Under the pieces are notes generated by a model. The model saw only the letters and a list, made by a program, of their open reading frames with translations. It ran no database searches and was not told the DNA's origin. A DNA stretch of 64,000 nt from Deltaproteobacteria bacterium. Its GTDB lineage: Bacteria; Desulfobacterota; Desulfobacteria; Desulfobacterales; UBA5852. The stretch lies in contig JAHLLS010000001.1 of the NCBI GenBank assembly GCA_020444045.1, positions 434,001 through 498,000 on the forward strand, read 5' to 3'. Position 1 is the stretch's first letter, and every line of letters begins with the position of its first letter. Positions 36,329 through 46,900 of the stretch are shown here, one piece after another. The translations under genes were made by a program, and so were the position numbers.

Positions 36329-36463
36329 TTATCCCGCTACGTCGATGCCCAGATCGCATCCCAGATGGGGATCGGGGTTTTCACAGCGGTGGTTTTGTTG
36401 GCGGGTATCAACATGACCGTAGTTGTCGTCTTTGAAGTAATCCTGAGTACGTGTATTTTCCAT
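36329..36463 (-). CDS. Micropeptide 1 (44 residues), polar, two cysteines
   Basis: ATG 36463 with a perfect AGGAGG 6 nt upstream, stop TAA at 36329-36331. The product is polar and acidic: ENTRTQDYFKDDNYGHVD, an RQQNHRCENP segment and HLGCDLGIDVAG at the end; it has no signal or membrane segment. It begins a two-gene unit with promoter and terminator. No homologue is recognised. Not a RiPP precursor by any obvious criterion, but the arrangement resembles toxin/antitoxin or small-regulator pairs. Confidence 0.6.
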   Translation of the reverse strand: MENTRTQDYFKDDNYGHVDTRQQNHRCENPDPHLGCDLGIDVAG

Positions 36464-36514
36464 AATCATCCTCCTCGTTTTAAGGGTTGTGTGTTGCTGT
36501 TTTGTCTTAAAAAC

Positions 36515-36542
36515 AAATTAGCCATGGAAGACGCGTTGGCAA
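36515..36542 (-). promoter_or_regulatory. Candidate sigma70-type promoter of the micropeptide operon
   Basis: On the minus strand TTGCCA (36542-36537) and TAATTT (36520-36515) are separated by 16 nt. It would start transcription near 36508, about 45 nt before the first micropeptide ATG. By-eye match only. Confidence 0.45.
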
Positions 36543-36736
36543 CAAGAGAGGAATGGGGTAAAAATAATAGGCAAAAACCATAATATTGGGGGCCGTACGC
36601 GATCCGCCGTAACCGAAATCGCTAACGGGCGATCATGACTCCGCGCATCAACATGGGAAGCGAACGCTAAAAACCTCCGTGGCTTCGGTTTCCTTTGGAG
36701 GGACTTGCTGAGGCTCGCTTTTTGGCATCAGGCGGC

Positions 36737-37876
36737 TTAGACGATGGAAAGCTTCAAGGCCTGGTCAAAATCCGCGATCAGGTCGTCGATATGCTCGATG
36801 CCCACCGACAACCGCAGGAGGGCGTCTGTCACGCCGACGCGCTGGCGTTCCTCGGCAGACATCTTGGCATGGGAGGTGACGGCCGGCGCACAGATGGTGG
36901 TCTCCACCCCGCCTAAACTGACGGCCGGGCGCACGATTTCGAGGTGCTGAAGAAAGGCGTTGGTGCGGACCTGCTCGCTATCCAGCTCGAAGGCCAGCAT
37001 GGCACCGAAGCCGGTCATCTGCTTGCGTGCGGTGGCGTGGCCGGGAGAACTGCTCAACCCGGGATAAAACACCCTCCGCACCATGGGGTTGGCGGCCAGG
37101 AATTCCGCCAGAAGGCCGGCATTGGCGGTCTGCTGCTTGACCCGCAGCGCCAGGGTTTTAAGACTGCGTTCCAGCAGGTAGCAGTCGCCGGCATTCAGGC
37201 TGCCCCCCAGGTGGCGGGCCAGGTGAAGGATCTTCTCCGCATGGGGTTGCGACGATACCGCAACACCGCAGCAAAGGTCGCTGTGGCCGCCCATGTATTT
37301 GGTGCCGCTGTGAACGACGATATCGATCCCCAATTCGATGGGTTTCTGGTTTATGGGGGTGGCAAAGGTGTTGTCGATGATGGTCGCAATGCCGCGGGCG
37401 CGGGCGAGGTCGGCAACCATGCGAATATCGATGATCCCCAAAAGCGGGTTGGTGGGGGATTCGATCACGATGACCCGGGTCCGGTCTGTGATGGCGGCGG
37501 TGATGGCGTCCACGTTTGTTTTGGCAAAGGAATAGCGGATGCCAAGGCGTTCGAAGGTGTCGGTGACAAAGGCGTGGGTGCCGCCATAGAGCTCATCCAT
37601 CAGGATGACGTGGTCCCCCGCTCCGGCCAGGGCCAGGATGGCGGTGCTCATGGCCGCCATGCCCGAACTGAAAAGGACGCCGTCTTCGGCCTTTTCCAGG
37701 GCACAGATTTTTTTGACGACGACATCCTGATTGACGGTGTTGAAATAGCGCGGGTAGGGCGCCTCTCTCCGGTTCCGGTAATCATAGGCCGAGGAAGTGA
37801 AAATCGGGGTATTGATACCGCCGGTGGTTTTCTCAAAATAGCCGCCGCTGTGAACACATCGGGTATCGGTTTTCAT
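36737..37876 (-). CDS. PLP-dependent trans-sulfuration enzyme (cystathionine gamma-lyase/synthase-like)
   Basis: ATG 37876 gives 379 residues; the extra 16 codons of the open frame lack a ribosome-binding site. The Cys/Met-metabolism fold type I sequence is complete: TPIFTSSAYDYRNR, SGMAAMSTAILALAGAGDHV, IIDNTFATP and the PLP-binding lysine at about residue 193 in HSGTKYMGGHSD. The family includes cystathionine gamma-synthase, gamma- and beta-lyase, methionine gamma-lyase and O-acetylhomoserine sulfhydrylase; the sequence alone does not choose among them. No met or cys neighbours. Confidence 0.9.
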   Translation of the reverse strand: MKTDTRCVHSGGYFEKTTGGINTPIFTSSAYDYRNRREAPYPRYFNTVNQDVVVKKICALEKAEDGVLFSSGMAAMSTAILALAGAGDHVILMDELYGGTHAFVTDTFERLGIRYSFAKTNVDAITAAITDRTRVIVIESPTNPLLGIIDIRMVADLARARGIATIIDNTFATPINQKPIELGIDIVVHSGTKYMGGHSDLCCGVAVSSQPHAEKILHLARHLGGSLNAGDCYLLERSLKTLALRVKQQTANAGLLAEFLAANPMVRRVFYPGLSSSPGHATARKQMTGFGAMLAFELDSEQVRTNAFLQHLEIVRPAVSLGGVETTICAPAVTSHAKMSAEERQRVGVTDALLRLSVGIEHIDDLIADFDQALKLSIV

Positions 37877-38102
37877 GGTGGGTATTCTCCCTTTGATTCG
37901 ACCGGCTTGGCCATCTAACGGCATGGGTTGCCGGTTTGGTTTTTAAAGGTGCCTGACATTCGATGCCTTCTCTATCCCTATGGGTGCACCCCTGTCAAAA
38001 ACTAAAACGCCCTTGCTTTGAGGGAAAAGACATGATGTGGAGGGAAAAACGTGCATAGCGCACATCTTGCTTCTCAATACGTTATTGGCTATAACACACG
38101 GT

Positions 38103-39788
38103 ATGACCTGCCCTCAATGCGGTGCGGAAATGGCCCCGGGCCAGAACTATTGCGGCGGTTGCGGCGCACAGCTTAAGAATGCCTGCCCGGGTTGCAGCAC
38201 CATCAATCCCCCCTTTTTTAAATACTGTGGTCAGTGCGGGCGCAACCTGGTGGAGGTGGCCTCGGTGCTGCTGGACCGGGCCGGTCTCATTCTGGCGGCC
38301 GACGCCAAAGCATCGAAGCTGATCAGCCCCAAAGCCAAAACGCTCAAGGGCAAGCCCTTCTCTCTGTATGTCAAAAATGACGACCTGGTTATTTTTTACT
38401 CCCACTGGAATGAACTGATTCGTTCCTCCCAGCGCCAGAGCGTTGAAATCGAATTGAAGCCGGGGCCGGAAACCACGATTCATGTCCAGATCGAAATGAA
38501 TCTGCTGCGCGATAAAACGTCTCAGACCCCACGTATTCACATGACGCTGTCCGACATGACAGCCCTGCGCCGATCCCTGCAGGATGCCCAGGTGATGCAG
38601 GATCTCATCAATCTCATTTTTACCTGGGTGGATGATTTTCACCCGTCGCAGGAGAATGGACGCGACAAGACCATCGGCAGCATGCTGGAGAAAATCGGCC
38701 TTTACACCATTGCGCAATATGGGTTTATCAGCCGTATCGATGCGAAAGAAAAGTGCCTGCTGACAGACTTCACATGGCAGCTATCGCCGGACGCGGAACC
38801 GCGTTCCCAACTGCCGGCCATGCCGATGGCCCTCATGGCCCGTCTATTTGAAAAACTCCTCAAGGATCGTCAACTGGTGGTCAACAACGCCCAGACCCTT
38901 TCCCGTCTGGAGCGCAAAGCGCTGCACGAATGGCACCAGATGGATCTGGGTGCCCTCCTGTGCCACGTCATCTATCGTCGAAAGAGCCCGATCGGGATTA
39001 TCGGGGTAGCGACGACGCACCCCACGCCCTGGTCCGACGATGCGGTTTCCCTCGTGAAACTGGCCGGCCGCCTGATGGCGGAAGCGCTGCCCTATTCACG
39101 GCCGGGTCTGTCGGTTATCCAGCAGCAGAAACCACAGCAGACGGACGTCGAAACCATTGATATTGCCGATATCGAGATCATCGAAGAGCCACCGAAAGAA
39201 AAAAAACCGACGTTTCGGAAACCGCCCAAGAAAGCCAAAGGTCAACCGGAAGGAGCGGTCATACCCCGCATGAAGTTTGGTACCGACAAGCAGCCGGGGG
39301 ACGAGGGGCGCCGGCCTGTATTCCCAGGGGATGACGGTAAATATCAGATGACATGCCCGCAGTGCGGTTTTCAGGATATCGTCTCCTCACGCCTTTTTGA
39401 AATGATGGGGTCGGCCGTACGCGTCAAATGCCCTTGCGGTCATCGATTTCGCATTATCCGCGAATTGCGTTCCATCTATCGCAAACAGGTGCGGTTGGAA
39501 GGCTATTTTGCCCAGGCGCGCTACACGGGCAACATGGTGGCACCCGGAGATGTCTGGGGGCCGATGGTGGTGCAGAATCTCTCCAAGGCCGGCATGAAAT
39601 TTTCTTGCGCCAATGCCAGACAGCTGCGTCCGGGCGATCGACTGCAGGTTCGCTTCAATCTGGACAACGCCAATCAGACCCTTATCAAGAAGACCGTCAT
39701 CGTCAAATCCGTCAATGCCGACACGGTGGGTGCACAATTCCATGGCACGGATCGATACGATGCGGCGTTGGGGTTCTACTTTCTTTAG
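38103..39788 (+). CDS. Zinc-ribbon, PAS/GAF-like and PilZ domain signalling protein
   Basis: ATG 38103 (561 residues) is chosen because it opens the domain (TCPQCGAEM); a GTG at 38037 is the alternative. Two N-terminal zinc ribbons (CPQCG..., YCGGCG, CPGCST, YCGQCG) precede a PAS-like sensor region (about residues 45-150) and a GAF-like region. A CPQCGFQD/KCPCGHRF second zinc ribbon follows a linker, and a C-terminal PilZ domain ends it (GPMVVQNLSKAGMKFSC, VKSVNADTVGAQF). The canonical RxxxR of PilZ c-di-GMP binding is not clear at the expected N-terminal site. It may couple c-di-GMP to a partner protein. Confidence 0.8.
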   Translation: MTCPQCGAEMAPGQNYCGGCGAQLKNACPGCSTINPPFFKYCGQCGRNLVEVASVLLDRAGLILAADAKASKLISPKAKTLKGKPFSLYVKNDDLVIFYSHWNELIRSSQRQSVEIELKPGPETTIHVQIEMNLLRDKTSQTPRIHMTLSDMTALRRSLQDAQVMQDLINLIFTWVDDFHPSQENGRDKTIGSMLEKIGLYTIAQYGFISRIDAKEKCLLTDFTWQLSPDAEPRSQLPAMPMALMARLFEKLLKDRQLVVNNAQTLSRLERKALHEWHQMDLGALLCHVIYRRKSPIGIIGVATTHPTPWSDDAVSLVKLAGRLMAEALPYSRPGLSVIQQQKPQQTDVETIDIADIEIIEEPPKEKKPTFRKPPKKAKGQPEGAVIPRMKFGTDKQPGDEGRRPVFPGDDGKYQMTCPQCGFQDIVSSRLFEMMGSAVRVKCPCGHRFRIIRELRSIYRKQVRLEGYFAQARYTGNMVAPGDVWGPMVVQNLSKAGMKFSCANARQLRPGDRLQVRFNLDNANQTLIKKTVIVKSVNADTVGAQFHGTDRYDAALGFYFL

Positions 39789-40274
39789 CGACTTTTTGAA
39801 CGTCAAAAGACCTGCCGGGGCAAGCGGCAGGCATGTCATACCGCCTCGTGCCGCGGGACGCCGATGCCAATCGCTGGCGATAGCGGAAGTCCCCAAATTT
39901 GATTTGACACGTGCGGCCTTGAACTATAAAAAGATCATGCTTTTCAATGAAGACTCAAAATTCCCATCAATGACCAAGCTCCCGAGCTGAAATGCCTGGG
40001 AGATATCATACGCAGTAAAAGACTTTTCGGCCGCACGGCCCCTAAAAATGATGGTTTTGCTCTGGCGCGGTTTGCCTCATTAAACGGCGCTATGGGACAT
40101 GACGGCGAGACACGGCGGGCGAAATAATCGTCGGTTTGGCTGGCTCACGCCCGGACGTTGTGCCGACAGCCTCCGGCATCATTGAACCATTTATCTTTCG
40201 AAGGACACTATATCCTATAGAAAAGCCCCTACAACCGAATGCACTTAAACCATGGACCTGAGTGAAAATCTGCG
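39789..40274. other. Intergenic region, 486 bp
   Basis: Holds a 7-bp hairpin (CCTGCCG 39811-39817 with CGGCAGG 39825-39831) near the stop of the PilZ gene that may act as a weak terminator, and presumably the promoter of the downstream cell-envelope gene. No gene seen. Confidence 0.4.
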
Positions 40275-42527
40275 ATGATTCGACGCGTCCTCCTCTCTGT
40301 CTTGTATCTGGCCATCATGCTGTCTTTCGTTTTCCTGCCGCAAACTGCCAAGGCGGAAGAACGCATCGTTCTTGTATCGCCCCAGGGGTCTGCTTTTGCC
40401 GGGCAAGGCGTGGTTTTTCGCATCCGTGCCCAGGAATTTGTCCTGCCGCTGCAGGCTGCCTTGCATTACCGCAATATCGGCGCTTCCGCCTACACTACCC
40501 TGCCAATGCGTCAGGACACCGAGATCGAGTTTTCCGTCGCCATTGAACAGGAATGGATTTTACCGCCGGGCATCGAATACTTTTTTACCGTGGAAGACGG
40601 CCGGGGACGGTAAGTCACCCAGCCCAAACTGGATCCCCGAAAAAATCCCTTGCAGATCGAAGTCTCCCTGGATCGCCCCCCACCCGCCGGAATTGTCTTC
40701 CCGGCCATGGATAACCAACGGATCCAGGAGCGGCGTCCCGCGGTGACGATTCGGTTTGCAGACAGCGGGCTGCCGCTCGAGTGGGCCTCGGTCCGATTGC
40801 TGCTGGATGATACGGATGTGACGCCCATTGCCGTTATCTCGCCGGATGCGATTTCCTTTGCGCCGGAATGGGATCTCGAGTTCGGCAACCACCGTGTCAC
40901 CCTCGAAGTGATGGATGCCGCCGGCAACATTCTGCCCCAACAGGAATGGGCCTTCATCATTCCCCATTCGGAGCTGTTCGACCGGGTGGCGGCTGAAATG
41001 CGGGTCGATACCGAACTCGCCCATGAAGTTTACCAGAAAGACGACAGCCCGGATCCGGACTGGACCGTGCAGTCCAATGCGACGTTGCTTTCCAACTTAG
41101 AGTCCGGCGATTTCAAAGCCTCCCTGGAGGCCAATGTCTGGTATATCGACCAGGACGGCCCCAACCCCATGGAAGACAACTTCAATCTCAACAACTATTT
41201 GGTTCAGCTTGAATACCGGGGGCAGAACCTGGCCTACGGCGACGTCAATGTCACCGGTACGGAACTGGTAAGTGAAACCATCTCGCGCCGGGGAGGGGTG
41301 GTGACGCTCAACGCGGCCGGCGTTACGGCCCAGGGGTTCATGCTCAGCAGCAACTACCTGACCGGATTCGATGATATGGTTGGTATCGACGATTCCGACA
41401 ACCGCCTGGAGGGAGGATCCCTGGAAGGTGCCCTGTTAGACAACAACCAGTTGACCCTGAAGGGCACGGTGGTCACCGGGCGCAACGAAGAGCCCGATGA
41501 CTACAACGCCAGCACGCTGGCCGCCGGCCATAAGGGCACGATTTACAGCTTTCAGTTGACCAGCAGTCTTTTTGAGGAAAAGCTGAACCTGACGGCTGAA
41601 TACGGCTTGAGTGATTTCGACGAAGACACCTCCGACGACATCGATTCCGACTGGGATGATGCCTGGTTGCTTCGCTTTTCCGGTCGCGCCGGCAGCTATG
41701 ATTATGGCGGCGGCTATAAATACTTGAGCGAAGAATTCCAGAGCGTCGTAACCCCCCTGGCCATCAACAATCGGGCCGAGTATTCCCTCTACGGGACCAA
41801 GACCTTTGAGGTCGCGAGCCTCACCGCCAATGTGATCAACAGCCGTGACAATGTCGAGAAAAACGATGCCCTGCCGGTAATCGACAACACGAATGCGGGA
41901 CTGTCCTTCAATTGTTATCCGCCGGACTGGCCCACGTTTTCCCTGAGCGGGAATGTCGGCTGGCAGGACAGTTCGCACGAGCCCAGCGGGACCGATCCCA
42001 TCGAAAACCGAACGGACACCGTGGGCGGGGGGGTCTCCTTCATCCGTGAATCCTGGAACCTGTCCCCCAATTACTATTTTACCAATTTTGATGATGAAAC
42101 GCCTGACAATGCCGACAGACAGTCCCATCAGTTAGCGCTCAACGTGGGCTGGCAGCCGATCGAGATGCTATCGCTTAATCCTTCGGCGTCCTACAGCCGC
42201 ACTGAGACGGATTTCGATGATCTCGTCACCGAAACCTGGCAGGGCACCCTGGCCGGCATGTGTGTTTTCAACGAGGCCCACAACCTGAACTGGACTCTGT
42301 CGGCAACGGACACCCAGACGGATGACGATTCCTTCCACACCCGGACGTACTTCCTAATTGGTCAACACAATTGGCATATCCAAACCCCGTTCCTGGAAAG
42401 CGTGCAAAAGACGCTTTCGTTTCGGGGGCAGTACAACCGAACTGAAGATAAAATACTCGACACCACGGACGAAGACTACACGGTATACCTGGTACTCAAT
42501 ATCGGTATCCCCTTGTCGTATCCTTAA
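40275..42527 (+). pseudogene. Outer-membrane beta-barrel-like gene split by an in-frame nonsense codon
   Basis: From ATG 40275 the frame starts with a signal peptide (RRVLLSVLYLAIMLSFVFLPQTAKA), continues 112 codons to GRGR and meets TAA (40611-40613), then continues in the same frame without another stop to 42525-42527. Sequence character is unbroken across it: FFTVEDGRGR, stop, VTQPKLDPRKNPLQIEVSLD. The C-terminal 480 residues have alternating-strand patterns (NNYLVQLEYRGQNLAYGDVN, SHQLALNVGWQPIEMLSLNP) and end in LVLNIGIPLSYP, as in outer-membrane barrels. An initiation at TTG 40650 for the larger part would lack a signal peptide. It could be a true pseudogene, a recent mutation or a sequencing error. 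Confidence 0.65.
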
Positions 42528-42554
42528 GCCTGCTGATACTGTATGGAGTCATGC

Positions 42555-43805
42555 ATGCTGAGAGCGTCTTTCCGATTTTTTCGTATCAACTCCCGGTTAT
42601 CCGCCTGCGCGTTTCTGGGGGTGCTGGTGATCCTCATCGTTGGTTTTCCGAAAGCGGGTCATGCCCTGGATGTCACCGTGGTCCCCTCAACGGTCAACAT
42701 CGTTCCCGGCGTGAACAATACGACCCAACTCCGCTATACCGGAAGAGAAACCGATATCGCTAATTACACCAGCACGTCGCCACAGGGACGCTTCGAAACG
42801 TCAGATGGCCGCGTACTCGGAACTGTTAACAAAATCATTTCGATTAATATGGTCAATACGGTTCCATCAACGGTGATGGAATTCCTTACCATTCCGGCCG
42901 GGGTCGTCTCCGAGGCTATAAAGCTTAAGCAAAGTCGTATTTTTTATCGACGTAATTTTTTGGACGCACAGGGTGCACCGGTTCCCGTCGAAGTAACGCT
43001 TTCAATTTTGCCCGCCTCGGCCGGTCCCTTCAACCTGGTGCGCATGACGCTGGAGTTCAACCAGCCGCTGGAGACAGCCGGCACACGGCCGACCAGCGGG
43101 GGCCAAATCACGGTGCCCCGTTTTAACAAGGGGCTAAGGGCCTTTGCTACCCTAACCTACAATGGTGGCGGCACCCTGCGGGGCCAATGGAAAGTGGACG
43201 GCCAGATTTTGAGCGTCGTCACCCAGCAACTCAACCGTGGATTGCGCGAGATCATCATTGGCAGCCCGTTGACACCGTCCTTTCCTACCTACGGGACCGG
43301 CCTCCACAAGGTTGAATTTGAAATTCTGGATCCCATTCCCGGGTTTGACGAGCCCGTCATCTACTATTTTGTGACGGAAGCCTATACAGGCGCGTCTCTG
43401 GGTTTCCTCAAACTGGCGGAGCCCCTGGAGCGGGCCTATGTTCTCTTCTCGCCCAAGCAGTTTCCGCGATTTTCCTGGCAGCCGGCGGGCGAAGACGCCC
43501 TCTACCGCTTCCGGCGCTATCGCCTGGATTCGGTGGCGACGTTTGACTCCCTGGCACCGCTGGCCTTGGCCTATCAAAAACCCCTGCTGGCGTCGGTTAC
43601 CAAAAAACCGTTTTATGATCTGACCGTATTCGACCTGGATGACATCGTGCTGGGCTCACCCTACTGTTGGCAGGTGCAGGCCTTCGAAGACAATGCCATG
43701 GTAGGCGCCAGCGCCTATCGCCTGGTCTTTTTTACCGGCCCGGCGGTGAGCACAGAGAAGATGCGTCTCGACCCGCTTGATTCCAGGGAAAGGTCTCTCC
43801 AGTAA
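42555..43805 (+). CDS. Exported protein of unknown function
   Basis: ATG 42555 has GGAG 6 nt upstream (ATG 42543 is an alternative) and gives 416 residues. An N-terminal membrane/signal segment (FLGVLVILIVGFPKAGHA) precedes a mostly beta-structured, periplasmic or surface-type body with DVTVVPSTVNIVPGVNN and FEILDPIPGFDEPVIYYF. No family is recognised. It follows the split beta-barrel gene by only 27 bp on the same strand, so the pair probably formed one envelope operon. Confidence 0.75.
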   Translation: MLRASFRFFRINSRLSACAFLGVLVILIVGFPKAGHALDVTVVPSTVNIVPGVNNTTQLRYTGRETDIANYTSTSPQGRFETSDGRVLGTVNKIISINMVNTVPSTVMEFLTIPAGVVSEAIKLKQSRIFYRRNFLDAQGAPVPVEVTLSILPASAGPFNLVRMTLEFNQPLETAGTRPTSGGQITVPRFNKGLRAFATLTYNGGGTLRGQWKVDGQILSVVTQQLNRGLREIIIGSPLTPSFPTYGTGLHKVEFEILDPIPGFDEPVIYYFVTEAYTGASLGFLKLAEPLERAYVLFSPKQFPRFSWQPAGEDALYRFRRYRLDSVATFDSLAPLALAYQKPLLASVTKKPFYDLTVFDLDDIVLGSPYCWQVQAFEDNAMVGASAYRLVFFTGPAVSTEKMRLDPLDSRERSLQ

Positions 43806-43982
43806 TTCCCCATAGCAATTGTTGCGGTTGCGCAACGCGATGGTCGACGTCCGTGGCGACCATGTCGCCGTGGGACGAAAGCATAACGACCCACTCCATC
43901 CCCCCGCCCTTTGACCGACACTATTGGCTTTTCATAATGCTGGCGCCTTGACAGGGGGGATTGAATTGCGTCCTGCTCGCTT

Positions 43983-46900
43983 TCATGCGGCCAGGTGGTG
44001 ATCCTTGGCGATGAGCATATAAATCGAAGGGATGACAAAGAGGGTAAAGAGCGTGCCGATGGCCATGCCCCCCACCAACACCAGACCGATGGAGTTGCGC
44101 GCTTCGGCACCGGCTCCGGTGACCAGGGTCAGTGGGAAATGGCCCGCAATGGTGGCCCCGGTGGTCATGAGGATGGGTCGCAGGCGGGTGAGCGCGGCTT
44201 CGTGTACGGCTTTGCGTTTGCTGTGGCCTTTTTCCTGGAGTTTATTGGCGAATTCCACAATCAGGATGCCGTTTTTGGAGACCAGACCCACCAGGGTCAC
44301 CAGGCCCACCTGGGAGTAGATATTGAGTGTGGTAGTCCAGCCCTTGGTCCAGAAGGGCACATTCGGATCGGGCATTTTGAGAAAGGTGAACACCAGCGCG
44401 CCGAACATGGCCAGGGGCACGGACCCGGCCAGAATCACAAAGGGGTCCCGAAAGCTGTTGAACTGGGCCGCCAACACCAGGAAAATCAGAACAACGGCCA
44501 GGGCAAAGGCCTGGATAAAGGCATTGCCTTCGGTGCGCAACTGGCGGGATTCACCGGTGTAATCCAACACGTACCCTTTGGGCAGAATCTGTGCGGCCTC
44601 GTCTTCCAAAAAACGCAGGGCTTCGTCCAGCGGCCGGATGGAAACGCCGCTGATGGTGACGGCATTGAGTTGCTGAAAGCGATTGAGGGAGCGGGCCACG
44701 GTGCTGTTTTGGAGGGTTGCGATGGTGTTCAGGGGCACCAACTGTCCGTTCGGTCCGGTGATGTAAATATGCTGCAGCTGCTCCGCATTCAGGCGGCCGC
44801 TGCGCTTGATTTGCGGGATCACCTTGTAGCTGCGGCCGTCGATGTTGAAGCGGTTGACGAAATTGCCGCCGACCATAGACGCAATGTCATTGCCGACTTG
44901 CTGGAGGCTGAGGTCCAGATCCGCCGCTTTGTCACGATCGATGATCAGCTCGGACTGGGGCTGGTCGATTTTTACATCGATAATGGGCGGGAAGGCAAAC
45001 ATGCCGCTCTGCATGGCCTTCATCTGGATTTTTTGGGCCAATGCAAGGATCTGCTCGGGTTCGGCCGTGGAGGCCAGAATGAATTCCACTGGAAACTGTC
45101 CCCCACCGGGCAGGGCTGCAGGGGTCACCGGGAACATCCGAATCCCCGGGATGGTTTCCAGTTTTTGCTGCACTTCGGGCAGAATTTCAAAAACGGTGCG
45201 CTCCCGCTCATCCCAGGGTTTGACGACCATTCCGGCAAAGCCCGAGGAAGGAAACGTCACCTGGAAGGAGAAATCGGTTTCCGGCGTTGTAAAAAAAATA
45301 TCGTTTGCTGCGGATGTGTAGCGACTGGTCTGGTCCAGGGTAGAATTGGCAGCGGCATCGACGATGCCGAAGAGAATGCCCTGGTCTTCAGATGGGGCTA
45401 GCTCCTTGGCGGACATGGTATACATGGGGATGGTTAGCAGGCTGATACCGAGCCACACCAGATAAACCGCCGGGCGGGCATCGAGGGTCACGTCGAGCCA
45501 TCGGCCATAGCGCCCCCGCAGGCGGTTGAAATCCCGGGAAATTTTTCCGGCCAGACCCCTTTCGTTCATGCCTTCGACCAGCAGGTTGGCGGCCATCATG
45601 GGCGACAGGGTGATGGCGACGATGCCCGAAATGATGACGGCCCCGGCCAGGGTGAAGGCAAACTCGCGGAACAGGGCGCCGGTGAGGCCGCCCTGCAAAC
45701 CGATAGGGGCATAGACCGCTGCCAGCGTAATGGTCATGGAAATCAGCGGGCCGACGAGTTCGCGGGCTCCCAATATGGCCGCTTCGCGTGGTGATTTACC
45801 TTTGGCAAGGTGCCGTTCGACGTTTTCCACCACCACAATGGCGTCATCCACCACCAGCCCGACGGATAGGACGATCGCCAGCAGGGTCAGCAGATTGACC
45901 GTAAACCCGAAGACCTGCATCAGAAATACCCCGCCGATGAGGGACAAGGGGATGGCGATAACCGGTATAATGGCAGAGCGCAGGGAGCCTAGAAACAGGA
46001 AGATGATCACCACCACGATCAGGAGGGTTTCGCTGAGCGTTTTAATGACCTCGCGAATGGCATTGCGGATATAGTTGGTGGCATCGTAGGCAATGCGGGC
46101 CTGAAGACCACTGGGAAGCTGGTTCTGCACGGCTTCCATGGCGACCCGCACCCGGCTGATCACGTCCAGGCTATTGGCATTGGGAAGGGCCCAGATGCCC
46201 ATGAAAACGGCCGTCTGGCCGGAAAAGCGCACTTCGGCATTGTAATCTTCGGCCCCCAGCACGATGTCCGCGATGTCTTGCAGACGCACGATGGCACCTT
46301 CCTGCTGCCGTATGACGAGACGTTTGAACTCCTCCACCGACTGCAGATCGGTATTGGCCGTCAGGTTGACCTGGACCAGGGCGCCCTTGGTCTGGCCCAC
46401 GGCGGCCAAAAAGTTGTTGGCGGCCAGGGCCTGGCGGACTTGCACCGGGCTGATATTGAACGCCGCCATGCGATCGGGTTTCAGCCAGATTCGCATGGCG
46501 AATGTCCGGGCACCCAGGATGTCGGCACGCTGCACACCGTCGAGTGCTGAAAGCTGGGGCTGCACCACACGAACCAGGTAATCGGTGATCTCGTTCTGTT
46601 TGAGGATGTCCGAGGTGAAACTCAGATAGGCCGATGCAAATTCGCTGTCGGCAGACTCCACGTTGATGACCGGGACTTCAGCCTCCGGCGGCAGATCGCC
46701 CCGTACCTGGTCGACTTTAGAACTGATTTCAGAGAGGGCTTTAATGGGATCGTAGTTCAGTTTCAAACGTACGGTGATGGTGGAAAGCCCTAAACTGCTT
46801 TGGGATTTTATATAATCGATGCCGTCGGCCGCTGCGATGGCACGTTCCAGTGGGGTGGTGATGAAGCCGCGCACCAGGTCCGCACTGGCTCCCACGTAAA

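Noticed and set aside
43995-45401. 468-codon plus-strand open frame opposite the RND permease
   Set aside because: Shadow frame; the minus-strand RND sequence is continuous and conserved.
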